DNA from: Actinomadura sp. CNU-125 | Lineage (GTDB): Bacteria > Actinomycetota > Actinomycetes > Streptosporangiales > Streptosporangiaceae | NCBI RefSeq assembly: GCF_001942465.1 | Contig: NZ_MKJY01000222.1 | Location: 1-64,000 of the forward strand | Direction: 5' to 3' | DNA: 64,000 bases | In this document: positions 35,022 to 45,038 of the stretch, piece after piece | Layout of the letters: every line of letters begins with the position of its first letter | Numbering within the stretch: position 1 is the stretch's first letter | Translations under genes and position numbers: made by a program | The notes under the pieces: model-generated | The model's input: the letters and a program-made list of their open reading frames with translations, nothing else | The model's database searches: none | What the model was told of the DNA's origin: nothing

Positions 35022-35037
35022 TCGAACACATGTTCGC
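35022..35037. promoter_or_regulatory. LexA (SOS) box upstream of alkB
   Basis: TCGAACACATGTTCGC matches the actinobacterial SOS consensus TCGAACnnnnGTTCGA with one change at the last base. It ends 23 bp before the AlkB start codon, where LexA would block transcription. Confidence 0.7.
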
Positions 35038-35060
35038 CACCAGCGGGTACGGTGGGACGC

Positions 35061-35678
35061 ATGTTCCAAGGGTCGCTGCTGGACTTCACGGACGGGACGG
35101 GCCCGCGGCCGCTCGCCGAGGCGCGGCGCACGAACCTGTCGCACGGCGCGTGGATCGACGTTCTCCCCGGGTGGATCCCCGACGCCGACGCGCTGTTCGA
35201 ACGGCTGCTGGCGTCCGTCCCGTGGCGGGGCGAGCGGCGGCGCATGTACGAGCGGGTCGTCGACGTCCCGCGCCTGCTCGCGTTCTACGACGAGGGCGCG
35301 GCCCTCCCCGATCCCGTGCTGGCCGACGCGAAGGCCGCGCTCGACGCCCACTACACGTCCGAGCTGGGCGAACCGTTCCGGACGGCCGGGCTGTGCCTCT
35401 ACCGGGACGGGCGCGACAGCGTCGCCTGGCACGGCGACACGATCGGGCGCGGCGCCGCGCACGACACGATGATCGCGATCCTTTCGGTCGGTACGCCGCG
35501 CAGCCTGCTGCTGCGCCCCCGGGGCGGCGGGCGGACGCTGCGCCGCGACCTCGGGCACGGCGACCTCATCGTGATGGGCGGCAGTTGCCAGCGGACCTGG
35601 GAACACGCCGTCCCCAAGAGCGCCCGCGCGACCGGCCCCCGCATCAGCGTCCAGTTCCGCCCCCGCGACGTCCGCTGA
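35061..35678 (+). CDS. alkB: AlkB-like alpha-ketoglutarate-dependent DNA repair dioxygenase
   Basis: 205 residues. Iron ligands are visible as the HxD pair in VAWHGDTIG (about residue 129) and the distal histidine in TWEHAVPK; the oxoglutarate-binding arginines are in RISVQFRPR near the C-terminus. AlkB proteins remove methyl groups from N1-methyladenine and N3-methylcytosine by oxidation. The LexA box in front indicates induction on DNA damage. Followed by a GC-rich hairpin region (35703 onward). Confidence 0.9.
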   Translation: MFQGSLLDFTDGTGPRPLAEARRTNLSHGAWIDVLPGWIPDADALFERLLASVPWRGERRRMYERVVDVPRLLAFYDEGAALPDPVLADAKAALDAHYTSELGEPFRTAGLCLYRDGRDSVAWHGDTIGRGAAHDTMIAILSVGTPRSLLLRPRGGGRTLRRDLGHGDLIVMGGSCQRTWEHAVPKSARATGPRISVQFRPRDVR

Positions 35679-35702
35679 CCGACCCGGCGCCGACCCTGCG
35701 CC

Positions 35703-35751
35703 GACCCGGGCCGGGTCCGGGCCGACCCCGGGCCGGGTCCGGGCCGGGTCC
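35703..35751. terminator. GC-rich palindromic repeat cluster after alkB
   Basis: GACCCGGGCCGGGTC (35703-35717) is a perfect palindrome. It is followed by three more GGGCCGGGTCC/GGGCCGACCC-like units in tandem. It probably ends alkB transcription; the repeated units could also be unstable. Confidence 0.5.
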
Positions 35752-35836
35752 GATGAACGAACCGGAGCGGTATCGCCCCGCGTCTCGACCAAATGGCACC
35801 ATGGCGGTGATCCTTGGTTTTCCGTAAGGAGGGGCG

Positions 35837-38780
35837 TTGCTGCGTCTGGTCGTGTCACAGACCTCACCCCGGGCGTTCCGGAGCATTCTGGACGCCCTGC
35901 AGGCGACGTCGCATGCCGCGGCGGGGCGGCACATCCTGATCGAACCGGGGCAATATCCCAACACGGGGTTCCGCAGCTCCAGCGACTTCGTGCTGAGCGC
36001 CATGGACGGCCCCGGAACCGTCACCCTGGACGGCGCCACCAACGCGACGCTGGAGCTGACCGGGCACGTCACCCTGCAGGGCATCACCGTCCGGAACTGG
36101 AACGAGGACGGCTGCGCGCTCAACGTCAAGGACGGCAGCGTCCTCGCGGAGGACTGCGAGTTCGTCAGCCGCCGCGGGTCGGTCGCGGTGCGGGCGTGGG
36201 GCGGCGGGCGGCTCGCGCTGAAGGGGTGCCGGGTCGAGGACGGGGTGGTCGTGTACGCGTCCGCGTCCGGGCTGCTGGAGGGCACGACCGTCACCGGCAC
36301 CGAGCACAACGCGGTCGCGCTGCGGATGGGCAGCTCGGTGACCCTGCGGTCGTGCGTGGTGGAGAAGGCGGGCGGCAACGGCATCTGGATCACCGAGGGC
36401 GCCCGGCCGCTGATCGAGCGGTGCACGATCGGCGACTCGGGGGTGTCGGCGATCCGGGTGGACGATCGCGCGGACGCCGTCATCCGCAACACGGCCGTCC
36501 GGGGAACGAAGGGGTCGGCGCTGGTCGTCGCCGACAACGGCGTCGCCCTCGTCGAGGACTGCCTGATCAAGGACGCGGGCCGGAGTCGGTGTGGGCCACC
36601 GACGGCGGGACCGTCATCGGGCGGCGGGTCCGGGTGGAGACGCCGAAGCGGCACGGGATCCTCGTCAAGGGCTCGTCCGGGACGTTCGAGGACTGCGACA
36701 TCATCGCGCCGCCGCAGAACGGCGTGGTCGCCTACGAGGCCGGGCACGTCACGTTCGCCCGGGGGCGGGTCGAGGGTTCGGGCGGGGCCGGGCTCAACAT
36801 CCTGGACGGCGGCAACGGACTGTTCGACGGGACGACCGTCACCGGCAGCGGCAAGGACGGCGCGCTCGCGGGCGCGGGGGCCGAGCTGACGCTGCGCAAC
36901 TGCACCATCGTGGACGCGGCGGGCGCGGGCGTCGCGACGTCGCACCTCGCGCGCGTCCGGATCGAGGGGCTGACGAGCGAGCGGAACGGACGCCCCGACC
37001 TGTTCGGCTTCGACGAGGAGCAGGCGACCGCACCGGCGTCCGGCGAAGGATCGGCGGACGAGCCGGGGCCGGAGGCGGGCGGGGCCGAAGCGGAGGAGGC
37101 GCGGCGGCGGGAGGAGATCGAGGCCGAGCTGATCGCCGAGCTGGAGGCGATGATCGGCCTCGCGGGCGTCAAGGCCGAGATCCTCAAGATCCGCAACCTG
37201 CAGAAGGTCGCCGAGCAGCGGCTGCGGGCGGGCCTGCCGCCCGGTCCCGCGATCGGGCGGCACATGGTGTTCGCCGGACCGCCCGGAACCGGCAAAACGA
37301 CCGTCGCACGACTTTACGGACGGCTTCTGGCGGCGCTCGGCGTCGTCTCCACCGGGCAGCTCGTCGAGGTCGGGCGCTCGCAGCTCGTCTCCGAGAACGT
37401 CGGCGGCACCGCGCTGAAGACGACGCAGATGTTCAACGAGGCGCGCGGCGGCGTGCTGTTCATCGACGAGGCGTACGCGCTGTCGCGCACGACCACCGGC
37501 ACCGACTTCGGGCGGGAGGCCATCGACACCCTCGTCAAGCTGATGGAGGACCACCGCGACGAGGTCGTCGTGATCGCGGCCGGGTACTCGGCGGAGATGC
37601 GCGAGTTCATGGCCGCCAACCCCGGCCTCGCCTCCCGGATCTCCCGCACGGTCGACTTCGAGCACTACAGCCCGTCCGAACTCCTCGAAATCGTCGAGCT
37701 GCACGCGAGCCGGGACGGCTACCGGCTGTCGGGCGACGCTCGCGACGCGGTCCTCGCGCACTTCACGTCGGTGAAGCGCGACTCCGGCTTCGGTAACGGG
37801 CGCGCGGCTCGGCGGGTCTTCGAGGCCGCGGTCGAACGGCAGGCGCAGCGCCTCGCCGACCGCGACGACCTGCCGTCCGGCGACGAACTGTCCGAGCTGC
37901 GCGCCGATGACCTCGACGTCGAGACCGGACTCGGCGTCCGGTTCGGGGAGGCCCGCGACTCCGCGCAGGTCCGCGGCGTCCTCGACCGGCTGGAGGCGAT
38001 GACCGGGCTCGACGACGTCAAACGCGAGATCCGCGACCTGCTGGACGTCCTCAGCGCCGCGCGCCGCCGCCGCGCCGCCGGGCTTGAGGTCGAACCCTTC
38101 ACCGGGCATCTCGTCTTCGCGGGACCGCCGGGCACCGGCAAGACCACCGTGGCCCGGCTCTACGGCGAACTCCTCGCCGCCCTCGGCGTCCTCGCCCAGG
38201 GCCAGGTCGTCGAGGCGGCCCGCGTCGACCTCGTCGGCCAGTACGTCGGGCACACCGCGCAGAAGACCGCGGACGTGTTCCAGCAGGCGCGCGGCGGCGT
38301 CCTGTTCATCGACGAGGCGTACACCCTCTCCCGTACCGCCGGCGGCGGCAACGACTTCGGGCAGGAGGCCATCGACACCCTCGTCAAGCTCATGGAGGAC
38401 CACCGCGACGAGGTCGTGGTCATCGCCGCGGGCTACACCGCCGAGATGGACGGGTTCATCGCCGCCAACCCGGGCCTGGCCTCCCGGTTCGCCCGCACCC
38501 TGGAGTTCCGTCCCTACGACGTCCCCGGCCTCATGTCGATCTTCCTGGCCAAGGCGCGAGCGGCGACTTCAGCGTCCCGCAGAACACCCGCAAAGCCCTC
38601 GCGGCGCACCTGAACGCGCACCGCGACCGGTACCGGGACGGCAACGGCCGCGAGATCGACAAGCTGTTCCGCGCCGCCGTCACCGCCCACGCCCGCCGCA
38701 CCGAACAGCTCGCGAACGCCGGAACCGAGCCGACCCGCGAGCAGCTCTCCACCCTCTCCCCCGACGACGTCCCCGGCTGA
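35837..38780 (+). CDS. Beta-helix repeat protein fused to two CbxX/CfxQ-type AAA+ domains, two frame breaks
   Basis: About 980 residues when repaired. TTG start with AAGGAGGGG upstream. Residues 1-390: right-handed parallel beta-helix (pectate-lyase-like repeats such as NATLELTGHVTLQGITVRNW). Then two AAA+ modules, each with Walker A GPPGTGKTTVARLYG, Walker B LFIDEAYALS or LFIDEAYTLS and the sensor VVVIAAGY. They resemble RuBisCO activase CbxX and the EccA/SpoVK group. Frame breaks near 36580 and 38557; the last part (GDFSVPQNTRKALAAHL ... TLSPDDVPG) is in a new frame. It may remodel a protein complex in secretion or sporulation; this is unproven. Confidence 0.75.
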
Positions 38781-38831
38781 CGCCCCGCCCCCGGACTCCC
38801 CGCCACCGGACGTGCCGCGACGCGGCGTCCG

Positions 38832-38866
38832 TTGACATGCAGCCGATCGGCTGCCTATCGTTAGGC
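38832..38866 (+). promoter_or_regulatory. Promoter and palindromic operators of the ArsR-AHSA1 gene
   Basis: TTGACA (38832-38837) and TATCGT (38856-38861), 18 bp apart, look like -35/-10 elements. GCAGCCGATCGGCTGC (38839-38854) is a perfect 16-bp palindrome filling the spacer, and GCCTATCGTTAGGC (38853-38866) is a second inverted repeat over the -10. This is the classic geometry for ArsR autorepression. Confidence 0.65.
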
Positions 38867-38898
38867 ACCTAGATGGTTGCATGTCTCCGGGAGGCGCG

Positions 38899-39684
38899 AT
38901 GGACGCCGTGTTCAAGGCACTGGCCGACCCAACCCGGCGGCGCCTGCTCGACAGCCTCAACACACGCAACGGGCAGACGCTGCGGGAACTGTGCGCCGGG
39001 CTGGACATGACCCGCCAGTCGGTCAGCAAGCACCTGGCCCTACTGGAGGACGCCGAACTGGTCACGCCCGTCCGGCGCGGGCGGGAAAAACTGCACTACC
39101 TCAACTCCGCGCCCATCAACGCCATCGCGGAACGGTGGATCCGTCAGTACGACCGGGCGCGCGCGCAGACGCTCACCGACCTCAAAACCGCATTGGAGGA
39201 AAACCCCATGAGCGACACCTTCGTCTACACGACCTACATCGAAACCACACCGGAACGCCTCTGGCAGGCCCTCACCGACCCCGCCTTCACCCGCCGCTAC
39301 TGGGGCGTGACCTTCGAAACCGACTGGACGCCCGGATCGACCATGATCTGGGAGGAGAACGGCCGGAAAATCGTCGACCCCGAACAGGTCGTCCTGGAAT
39401 CCGACCCGCCCCGCCGCCTCTCCTACACCTGGCACACCCCGACCGCCGAATGGGCCGAGGGCGCCGGGCTGGGCGGGGACGTCCTCGCCAAGCTCCGCGA
39501 CGAGCGCCGCACCCGAGTCACGTTCGAGATCGAACCGCGCGGCGACAAGGTCAAGCTCACCGTCGTCCACGACGGCTTCGAGCCGGACGGCGTCATGCTC
39601 GGCATGGTCAGCGAAGGCTGGCCCGAACTGCTCTCCGGCCTCAAGACGCTGCTCGAAACCGGGGAACCCCTGCCGTGGACCTGA
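38899..39684 (+). CDS. ArsR-type HTH fused to an AHSA1/SRPBCC domain
   Basis: 261 residues from ATG 38899 (GGGAGG upstream). Residues 1-95: winged helix (MDAVFKALADPTRRRLLDSL, TRQSVSKHLALLEDAELV, GREKLHYLN) without the metal-binding cysteines of ArsR/SmtB. Residues 100-261: SRPBCC/AHSA1 ligand-binding fold (FVYTTYIETTPERLWQALTDPAFTRRYWGV). Separate proteins in many genomes, here one chain, so the AHSA1 part may sense a hydrophobic ligand and control the winged helix. Overlaps the following MDMPI gene by 10 bp. Confidence 0.88.
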   Translation: MDAVFKALADPTRRRLLDSLNTRNGQTLRELCAGLDMTRQSVSKHLALLEDAELVTPVRRGREKLHYLNSAPINAIAERWIRQYDRARAQTLTDLKTALEENPMSDTFVYTTYIETTPERLWQALTDPAFTRRYWGVTFETDWTPGSTMIWEENGRKIVDPEQVVLESDPPRRLSYTWHTPTAEWAEGAGLGGDVLAKLRDERRTRVTFEIEPRGDKVKLTVVHDGFEPDGVMLGMVSEGWPELLSGLKTLLETGEPLPWT

Positions 39685-40376
39685 CACCGGTCGAACCCCT
39701 CGAAAGGATCACCGCCGCGACCGACGACCTCCTCGCCACCGCGGCCCGGCTCGACGACGCGGACGTGCGCCGCCCGTCCCTGCTCCCCGGCTGGACGCGC
39801 GGCCACGTCCTCACCCACCTCGCCCGCAACGCCGACGGCGGCACCCGCCTCCTCACGTGGGCCCGCACCGGCGTCCCGTCCCACGAATACCCGAGCATGG
39901 CGGCGCGGGCCGCCGAGATCGAGGCCGGTGCCGCACGCGGCGCGGCCGCCCTCCGCGCCGACGTGCGCGAGAGCGCCGACCGGTTCGCGGCCGCGTACAC
40001 GCTCATGCCCGCGGACGCCTGGGACCGGGTGGTGCGGTGGACGTCCGGCGCCGCGCACCCCGTGGCCCGCGCGACCGACGCACGCCGCACCGAAGTCCTC
40101 ATGCACCACGTCGATCTCGACGCGGGCTTCGCACCGGACGACTGGCCCGCGGACTGGACGTCCCGAAGCCTGCGGGCCGTCGTGGCGTCCTTCGCGAGCC
40201 GCACGGACGGACCGTCCCTGCACCTGCGGGCGTCCGACACCGGCGACCGCTTCGGCGCCCCGGACGCCCCCACGGTCACCGGCCCGGCAACGGCGCTCCT
40301 GGCCTGGCTCACCGGCCGCACCGACGGCACCGGCCTCACGGGCGCCGCCGGGGTACGGCTGCCGTTCCTCTACTGA
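39675..40376 (+). CDS. Mycothiol-dependent maleylpyruvate isomerase family protein
   Basis: 233 residues from GTG 39675. DinB-like four-helix domain with the metal-ligand pattern LLPGWTRGHVLTHLARNADG (about residues 38-57) and TEVLMHHVDLDAGF near residue 140, as in MDMPI_N proteins. Family members use mycothiol as cofactor in ring-cleavage product isomerisation or as thiol transferases. Co-transcribed with the ArsR-AHSA1 regulator. Substrate not assignable. Confidence 0.82.
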   Translation: MDLTPVEPLERITAATDDLLATAARLDDADVRRPSLLPGWTRGHVLTHLARNADGGTRLLTWARTGVPSHEYPSMAARAAEIEAGAARGAAALRADVRESADRFAAAYTLMPADAWDRVVRWTSGAAHPVARATDARRTEVLMHHVDLDAGFAPDDWPADWTSRSLRAVVASFASRTDGPSLHLRASDTGDRFGAPDAPTVTGPATALLAWLTGRTDGTGLTGAAGVRLPFLY

Positions 40377-40479
40377 AGATCGTCATCGACGAACCGCTCG
40401 TCGGCGTAGTCGATGCTCGCGGTTCTCGCACTCACTGATGCGTTTGACCTGCGTCCTCGGTACGAGGGTATTCCGCTGC

Positions 40480-40653
40480 TACAAAAAGCCCGTCAGCATG
40501 CCGGCTGTCGCCCGACCACGCCACTCGGCGAACTCCGACTGCAGCTCGTAATCGCTGGCCTGCATGTGTTCCTCCAGGAGTTTTCGGGCTACCGATGAAG
40601 CTCGGCTGGTTGCGCACCATCTCCAGCGGGAGCTCGTGGTCGATCGATGGCAT
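40480..40653 (-). pseudogene. Possible remnant of a small conserved protein (Rpn-like)
   Basis: The minus strand reads MPSIDHELPLEMVRNQPSFIG in one frame. A continuation (KLLEEHMQASDYELQSEFAEW) lies in another, as in the start and end of Rpn/PD-(D/E)XK transposase-like proteins with the middle deleted. The reading is tentative. Confidence 0.3.
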
Positions 40654-40712
40654 GTTCGAATACTAAACGCTACCGGCCGGTTACTCCACGTGTTGGCCAA
40701 GGGAAACCAAAA

Positions 40713-40738
40713 AGGCCCGCACCTCGCGGTGCGGGCCT
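40713..40738 (-). terminator. Rho-independent terminator of clpC
   Basis: AGGCCCGCACC, loop TCGC, GGTGCGGGCCT: 11-bp perfect stem. In the direction of clpC (minus strand) it is followed by TTTTTGGTTT. Textbook layout 40 bp past the stop. Confidence 0.85.
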
Positions 40739-40776
40739 CTGTGGCAGGACGGCCGGTCAGCCGGTCGGCGGGCCGG

Positions 40777-43289
40777 TCAGTCCTTGTTGAAGTTGACCGC
40801 GCCCTCGATCGGGGGCGGGCTGTCGGGGACGGTGGTCGGCTTCGGGACGCCCTTGAAGGTGAACTTCGCGTCCTCGCCGGTGCCCTCGACGCCCACGATC
40901 ACGATCTGGCCGGCCTTGAGCTCGCTGTACAGGATCTTCTCCGACAGCTGGTCCTCGATCTCGCGCTGGATCGTGCGGCGCAGCGGCCGGGCGCCCAGCA
41001 CGGGGTCGTAGCCGCGCTCGGCGAGCAGGTCCTTGGCCTCCTGGCGGAGCTCGATGCCCATGTCGCGGTCGCGGAGCCGCTCGTCCACCTTGGCGATCAT
41101 CAGATCGACGATCTGGATGATCTCCTTCGGGGTGAGCTGGTGGAACACGACCGTGTCGTCGACACGGTTGAGGAACTCGGGCCGGAAGTGCTGCTTGAGC
41201 TCTTCGGAGACCTTGGCCTTCATCCGCTCGTACGAGCCCTGCTCGTCGTTCTGGCGGGCGAAGCCCATCGAGACGCCCTTGGAGATGTCCTTGGACCCGA
41301 GGTTCGTCGTCATGATGATGACGGTGTTCTTGAAGTCCACGACACGGCCCTGCGCGTCGGTGAGGCGGCCGTCCTCCAGGATCTGCAGGAGGCTGTTGAA
41401 GATGTCCTGGTGGGCCTTCTCGATCTCGTCGAACAGGACGACCGAGAACGGCTTGCGGCGGACCTTCTCCGTCAGCTGGCCGCCCTCCTCGTACCCGACG
41501 TAGCCGGGCGGGGAGCCGAACAGGCGGGAGACCGTGTGCTTCTCCATGAACTCGGACATGTCGAGCTGGATCAGCGCGTCCTCGTCGCCGAACAGGAACT
41601 CGGCGAGCGTCTTGGACAGCTCGGTCTTACCGACACCGGACGGGCCGGCGAAGATGAACGAGCCGCCGGGACGCTTCGGGTCCTTCAGGCCGGCGCGGGT
41701 GCGGCGGATCGACTGGGAGAGCGCCTTGATGGCGTCCTCCTGGCCGATGACCCGCTTGTGGAGCTCGTCCTCCATGCGCAGGAGGCGCGAGGACTCCTCC
41801 TCGGTCAGCTTGAACACCGGGATGCCGGTGGCGGTGGCGAGGACCTCGGCGATGAGCTCGTCGGTGACCTCGGCGACGACGTCCATGTCGCCGGCCTTCC
41901 ACTCCTTCTCCCGCTGCGCCTTCGAGCCGAGCAGCTGCTTCTCGGAGTCGCGCAGCGCGGCGGCCTTCTCGAAGTCCTGCGCGTCGATCGCGGACTCCTT
42001 GTCCCGGCGGACGTCGGCGATCTTCTCGTCGTACTCGCGCAGGTCCGGCGGCGCGGTCATGCGGCGGATCCGCATCCGCGAACCGGCCTCGTCGATGAGG
42101 TCGATCGCCTTGTCGGGCAGGAACCGGTCGCTGATGTAGCGGTCGGCGAGCTGCGCGGCCGAGACGAGCGCGCCGTCGGTGATCGACACGCGGTGGTGCG
42201 CCTCGTAGCGGTCCCGCAGGCCCTTGAGGATCTCGATGGTGTGCGCCAGCGACGGCTCGGCGACCTGGATCGGCTGGAACCGGCGTTCGAGCGCGGCGTC
42301 CTTCTCCAGGTGCTTGCGGTACTCGTCGAGGGTGGTGGCGCCGATCGTCTGGAGCTCGCCGCGGGCCAGCATCGGCTTGAGGATGCTGGCGGCGTCGATG
42401 GCGCCCTCGGCGGCGCCCGCCCCGACGAGCGTGTGCAGCTCGTCGATGAACAGGATGATGTCGCCGCGGGTGCGGATCTCCTTCAGGACCTTCTTCAGCC
42501 GTTCCTCGAAGTCACCGCGGTAGCGGGACCCGGCGACCAGGGCGCCGAGGTCGAGGGTGTACAGCTGCTTGTCCTTCAGCGTCTCCGGGACCTCGCCCTT
42601 GACGATCTTCTGGGAGAGGCCCTCGACGACGGCCGTTTTACCGACGCCGGGCTCGCCCACCAGGACGGGGTTGTTCTTGGTGCGGCGGGACAGCACCTGC
42701 ATGACCCGCTCGATCTCCTTGTCCCGGCCGATGACCGGGTCGAGCTTGCCCTCCCGCGCGGCCTGCGTCAGGTTGCGGCCGAACTGGTCGAGCACGAGGG
42801 AAGTGGAGGGGGCAGCCTCCGAAGGGCCGCCCGAAGCGGCCGGCTCCTTGCCCTGGTAACCGTGCAGCAACTGGATGACCTGCTGCCGCACCCGGTTCAG
42901 GTCGGCGCCCAGCTTCACCAGGACCTGCGCCGCGACGCCTTCGCCTTCGCGGATCAGGCCGAGCAGGATGTGCTCGGTGCCGATGTAGTTGTGGCCCAGC
43001 TGCAGCGCCTCGCGCAGTGACAGCTCAAGGACCTTCTTGGCGCGCGGAGTGAACGGGATGTGGCCCGACGGCGCTGCTGGCCCTGGCCGATGATCTCCTC
43101 GACCTGCTGGCGCACCGCCTCAAGGCTGATCCCCAGGCTCTCCAGAGCCTTTGCGGCGACACCCTCACCCTCGTGGATCAGACCCAGGAGGATGTGCTCG
43201 GTGCCGATGTAGTTGTGGTTGAGCATCCTGGCCTCTTCTTGGGCCAAGACGACAACCCGCCGCGCGCGGTCGGTGAACCTCTCGAACAT
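40777..43289 (-). CDS. clpC: ATP-dependent Clp protease ATP-binding subunit ClpC, one-base frame break
   Basis: About 838 residues if repaired. The N-domain starts [22 protein letters not shown] with two Clp-N repeats. D1 has [13 protein letters not shown] and the UVR-type coiled region [17 protein letters not shown]2 has [17 protein letters not shown]. It unfolds substrates for ClpP. Start ATG 43289 has GAGGAGC upstream. At about 43073 one G seems missing: GQGQQ should be followed by [19 protein letters not shown], which is in another frame. ClpC is essential in mycobacteria, so this is most likely an assembly error. Two ClgR boxes lie upstream and a strong terminator follows. Confidence 0.92.
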
Positions 43290-43462
43290 CTCGTCGCTCC
43301 TCACAGAGCGGTTGGGCAGAGTCCGGAACGTCCGGAACTGTCCTTCCGCATGCTAGCCCGCCCCGAGGAGGCCACCCGGTGCACTCCCACCAGGAGACGT
43401 TCCCCAGCTAAGCGCTGTTCAGTCTCATCCAACTACCGCATCGACGCGTCATGTTCCCGCTA

Positions 43463-43476
43463 CGCCCCAAGCGAAC
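43463..43476 (-). promoter_or_regulatory. ClgR box 1 upstream of clpC
   Basis: On the clpC strand: GTTCGC-TTGGG-GCG, the GTTCGC-N5-GCG motif known for the Streptomyces protease regulator ClgR. It is part of a 22-bp direct repeat (43458-43479 and 43577-43598) with only two mismatches. Confidence 0.65.
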
Positions 43477-43581
43477 GGGGGCTTTCCGCAGGTCGGTCAG
43501 GGCGCGGCCGAGTCCGGAGAAGGTGTGCCTTGACGGCCGGGTCTACCTCGCCGCGCGCGTCGCGAAACGTCGTCGGCGCTA

Positions 43582-43595
43582 CGCCAAAAGCGAAC
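43582..43595 (-). promoter_or_regulatory. ClgR box 2 upstream of clpC
   Basis: GTTCGC-TTTTG-GCG on the clpC strand, 119 bp further upstream in the same orientation. Two sites suggest strong activation of clpC by ClgR. Confidence 0.65.
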
Positions 43596-43628
43596 GGGCA
43601 TCTCCGCCCTTCCCGGACGGAACGCGAA

Positions 43629-43657
43629 CGGCCCGCCCCGCGGACGGAGGCGGGCCG
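43629..43657 (-). terminator. Stem-loop after lsr2
   Basis: CGGCCCGCC pairs with GGCGGGCCG around an 11-base loop, 14 bp past the lsr2 stop. No T-run on the minus strand. Confidence 0.55.
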
Positions 43658-43670
43658 CCGGCCGGCCGGG

Positions 43671-43997
43671 TCAGTGGGCCGCCTCGTACTTCTCGATCAC
43701 GTGCGCGGGGATGCGGCCGCGCTCATTGACCTTGATGCCATTGTTCTTGGCCCAGGTCCGGATCTCGGCGCTGCGCTCGCGGCTGGACGCGCCGCGCTGC
43801 CGCCGCTTGTTGCGGCTGACGGTCCCCGCCTTGCGCGCCTTCACCACGAACGGCTGCAGGGAATCCCGCAGCTTCTTTGCGTTGGTGTCACTCAGATCGA
43901 TCTCGTACGAGGCGCCGTCGAGCGAGAACGTCACGGTCTCGTCCGCCTCACCACCGTCGAGGTCGTCGAGGAGAAGCACCTGAACCTTCTGTGCCAT
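43671..43997 (-). CDS. lsr2: Nucleoid-associated protein Lsr2
   Basis: 108 residues. N-terminal oligomerisation part [28 protein letters not shown] and the C-terminal DNA-binding part [29 protein letters not shown] with the RGR minor-groove hook. Lsr2 silences AT-rich and foreign DNA, an H-NS analogue of actinomycetes. Start ATG 43997 gives the conserved MAQKV opening. Encoded next to clpC as in many relatives. The lower-GC island at 14.5-25.6 kb is a natural silencing target. Confidence 0.95.
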   Translation of the reverse strand: MAQKVQVLLLDDLDGGEADETVTFSLDGASYEIDLSDTNAKKLRDSLQPFVVKARKAGTVSRNKRRQRGASSRERSAEIRTWAKNNGIKVNERGRIPAHVIEKYEAAH

Positions 43998-45038
43998 GAG
44001 GACAGACCTTTCGCTGGAGCAAACTGCATTGGCTGACAAAGATATACCGCGATGTGCGCGGATGACAATTCAACACTCGCGATGAACTCCCCTTCCCCCC
44101 TGGTAACTCTTCGTAATCGCCCTAGACGAATCCCGGACGGCACGCCGCGGCGGCCCGTCGCGCGACGGGCCGGACGGTATGAATTTGCGCGCGGCCGTAC
44201 GGCTCGGCGGATTTCGGGCGTGACCGACGTCACTGCCCACCCGCGCCTACCTGGGCCGTTAGCGGAACGTTCACGGACGACCCGGGCCCAGGACGCGGTG
44301 GACGCGGAGGTGAAAAAGGGTCCGCGGGGGACCTTAACAGGTACGGCGCTCCAACATCGCCCAGCACCGATTAACCCTGGCGTAACGACACTAACCGCGC
44401 TCCGCCAGGAAAGCCCGAAGCCCCGGAGGCCCTGCACGGCGGGACGTACGGGCCGTCACCGGCGCATGTCGCTCGATAACGGCGCGCGACCCGCAGGCGA
44501 AAATCGGTTGCCTCCGTGCGGGCGTGAAGTCGGTGTGCCACGACGACACCGAAGCGCGCGACCGGCACCGCATCCCGAAATCGGTTGATAAGCGACACAA
44601 ACCCGCCCGCCGCCCCAGTTCCATGGACGGCTGGAGTGCCCCGGCGAACCCATCCCAAACCGGAGGGCTCATCCGGGATGGGACAGATCCTCCGCGATTC
44701 GCGGCCGTAACCGGAACGAGCTGGGATTCGCCCGCCGAACGGAGGCGTCCGAAACGCTAGGGGCCACTCCCCAAAACCCCGGGACGTCCGTAGTTGTGCG
44801 ACCGGAGGCTCCGGAACAGGGCCTGCGAGCGCGCTCGGGAACGTGTGGGAACGCGCGCGCATCAGGTCGAGAGGCGATCGAGAGAAGATCAAGAGCGGGG
44901 CGAGAGCCGGGCGAGAACGGGCCCGACAGCGACCCTGGAGCGGGCCGAGAGCGGGCCGCTGAAGGCCTTGCGGGAAGGCGGACGGCCGGACGCCGCGGGA
45001 GTGCGCCCGCGAACGCCCGCGAACGCCCGAGGGGACCG
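43998..45038. other. About 1 kb without a recognisable gene
   Basis: Contains the lsr2 promoter at its left edge (AT-richer bases 44000-44110). The rest is GC-rich with poor coding signal; the short open frames look like chance. No tRNA or rRNA fold was found by eye. The right part (44880-45030) has repeated GAGAGCGGG/GAACGCCCGC-like stretches. Confidence 0.5.

Noticed and set aside
40564-43020. Long open frame of about 818 codons on the plus strand
   Set aside because: It is antisense to clpC, whose motifs are unmistakable. GC-rich third positions keep the opposite strand open.
43998-45038. Search for tRNA or small RNA in the gap after lsr2
   Set aside because: No cloverleaf or T-loop sequence was found by eye; covariance search would be needed.
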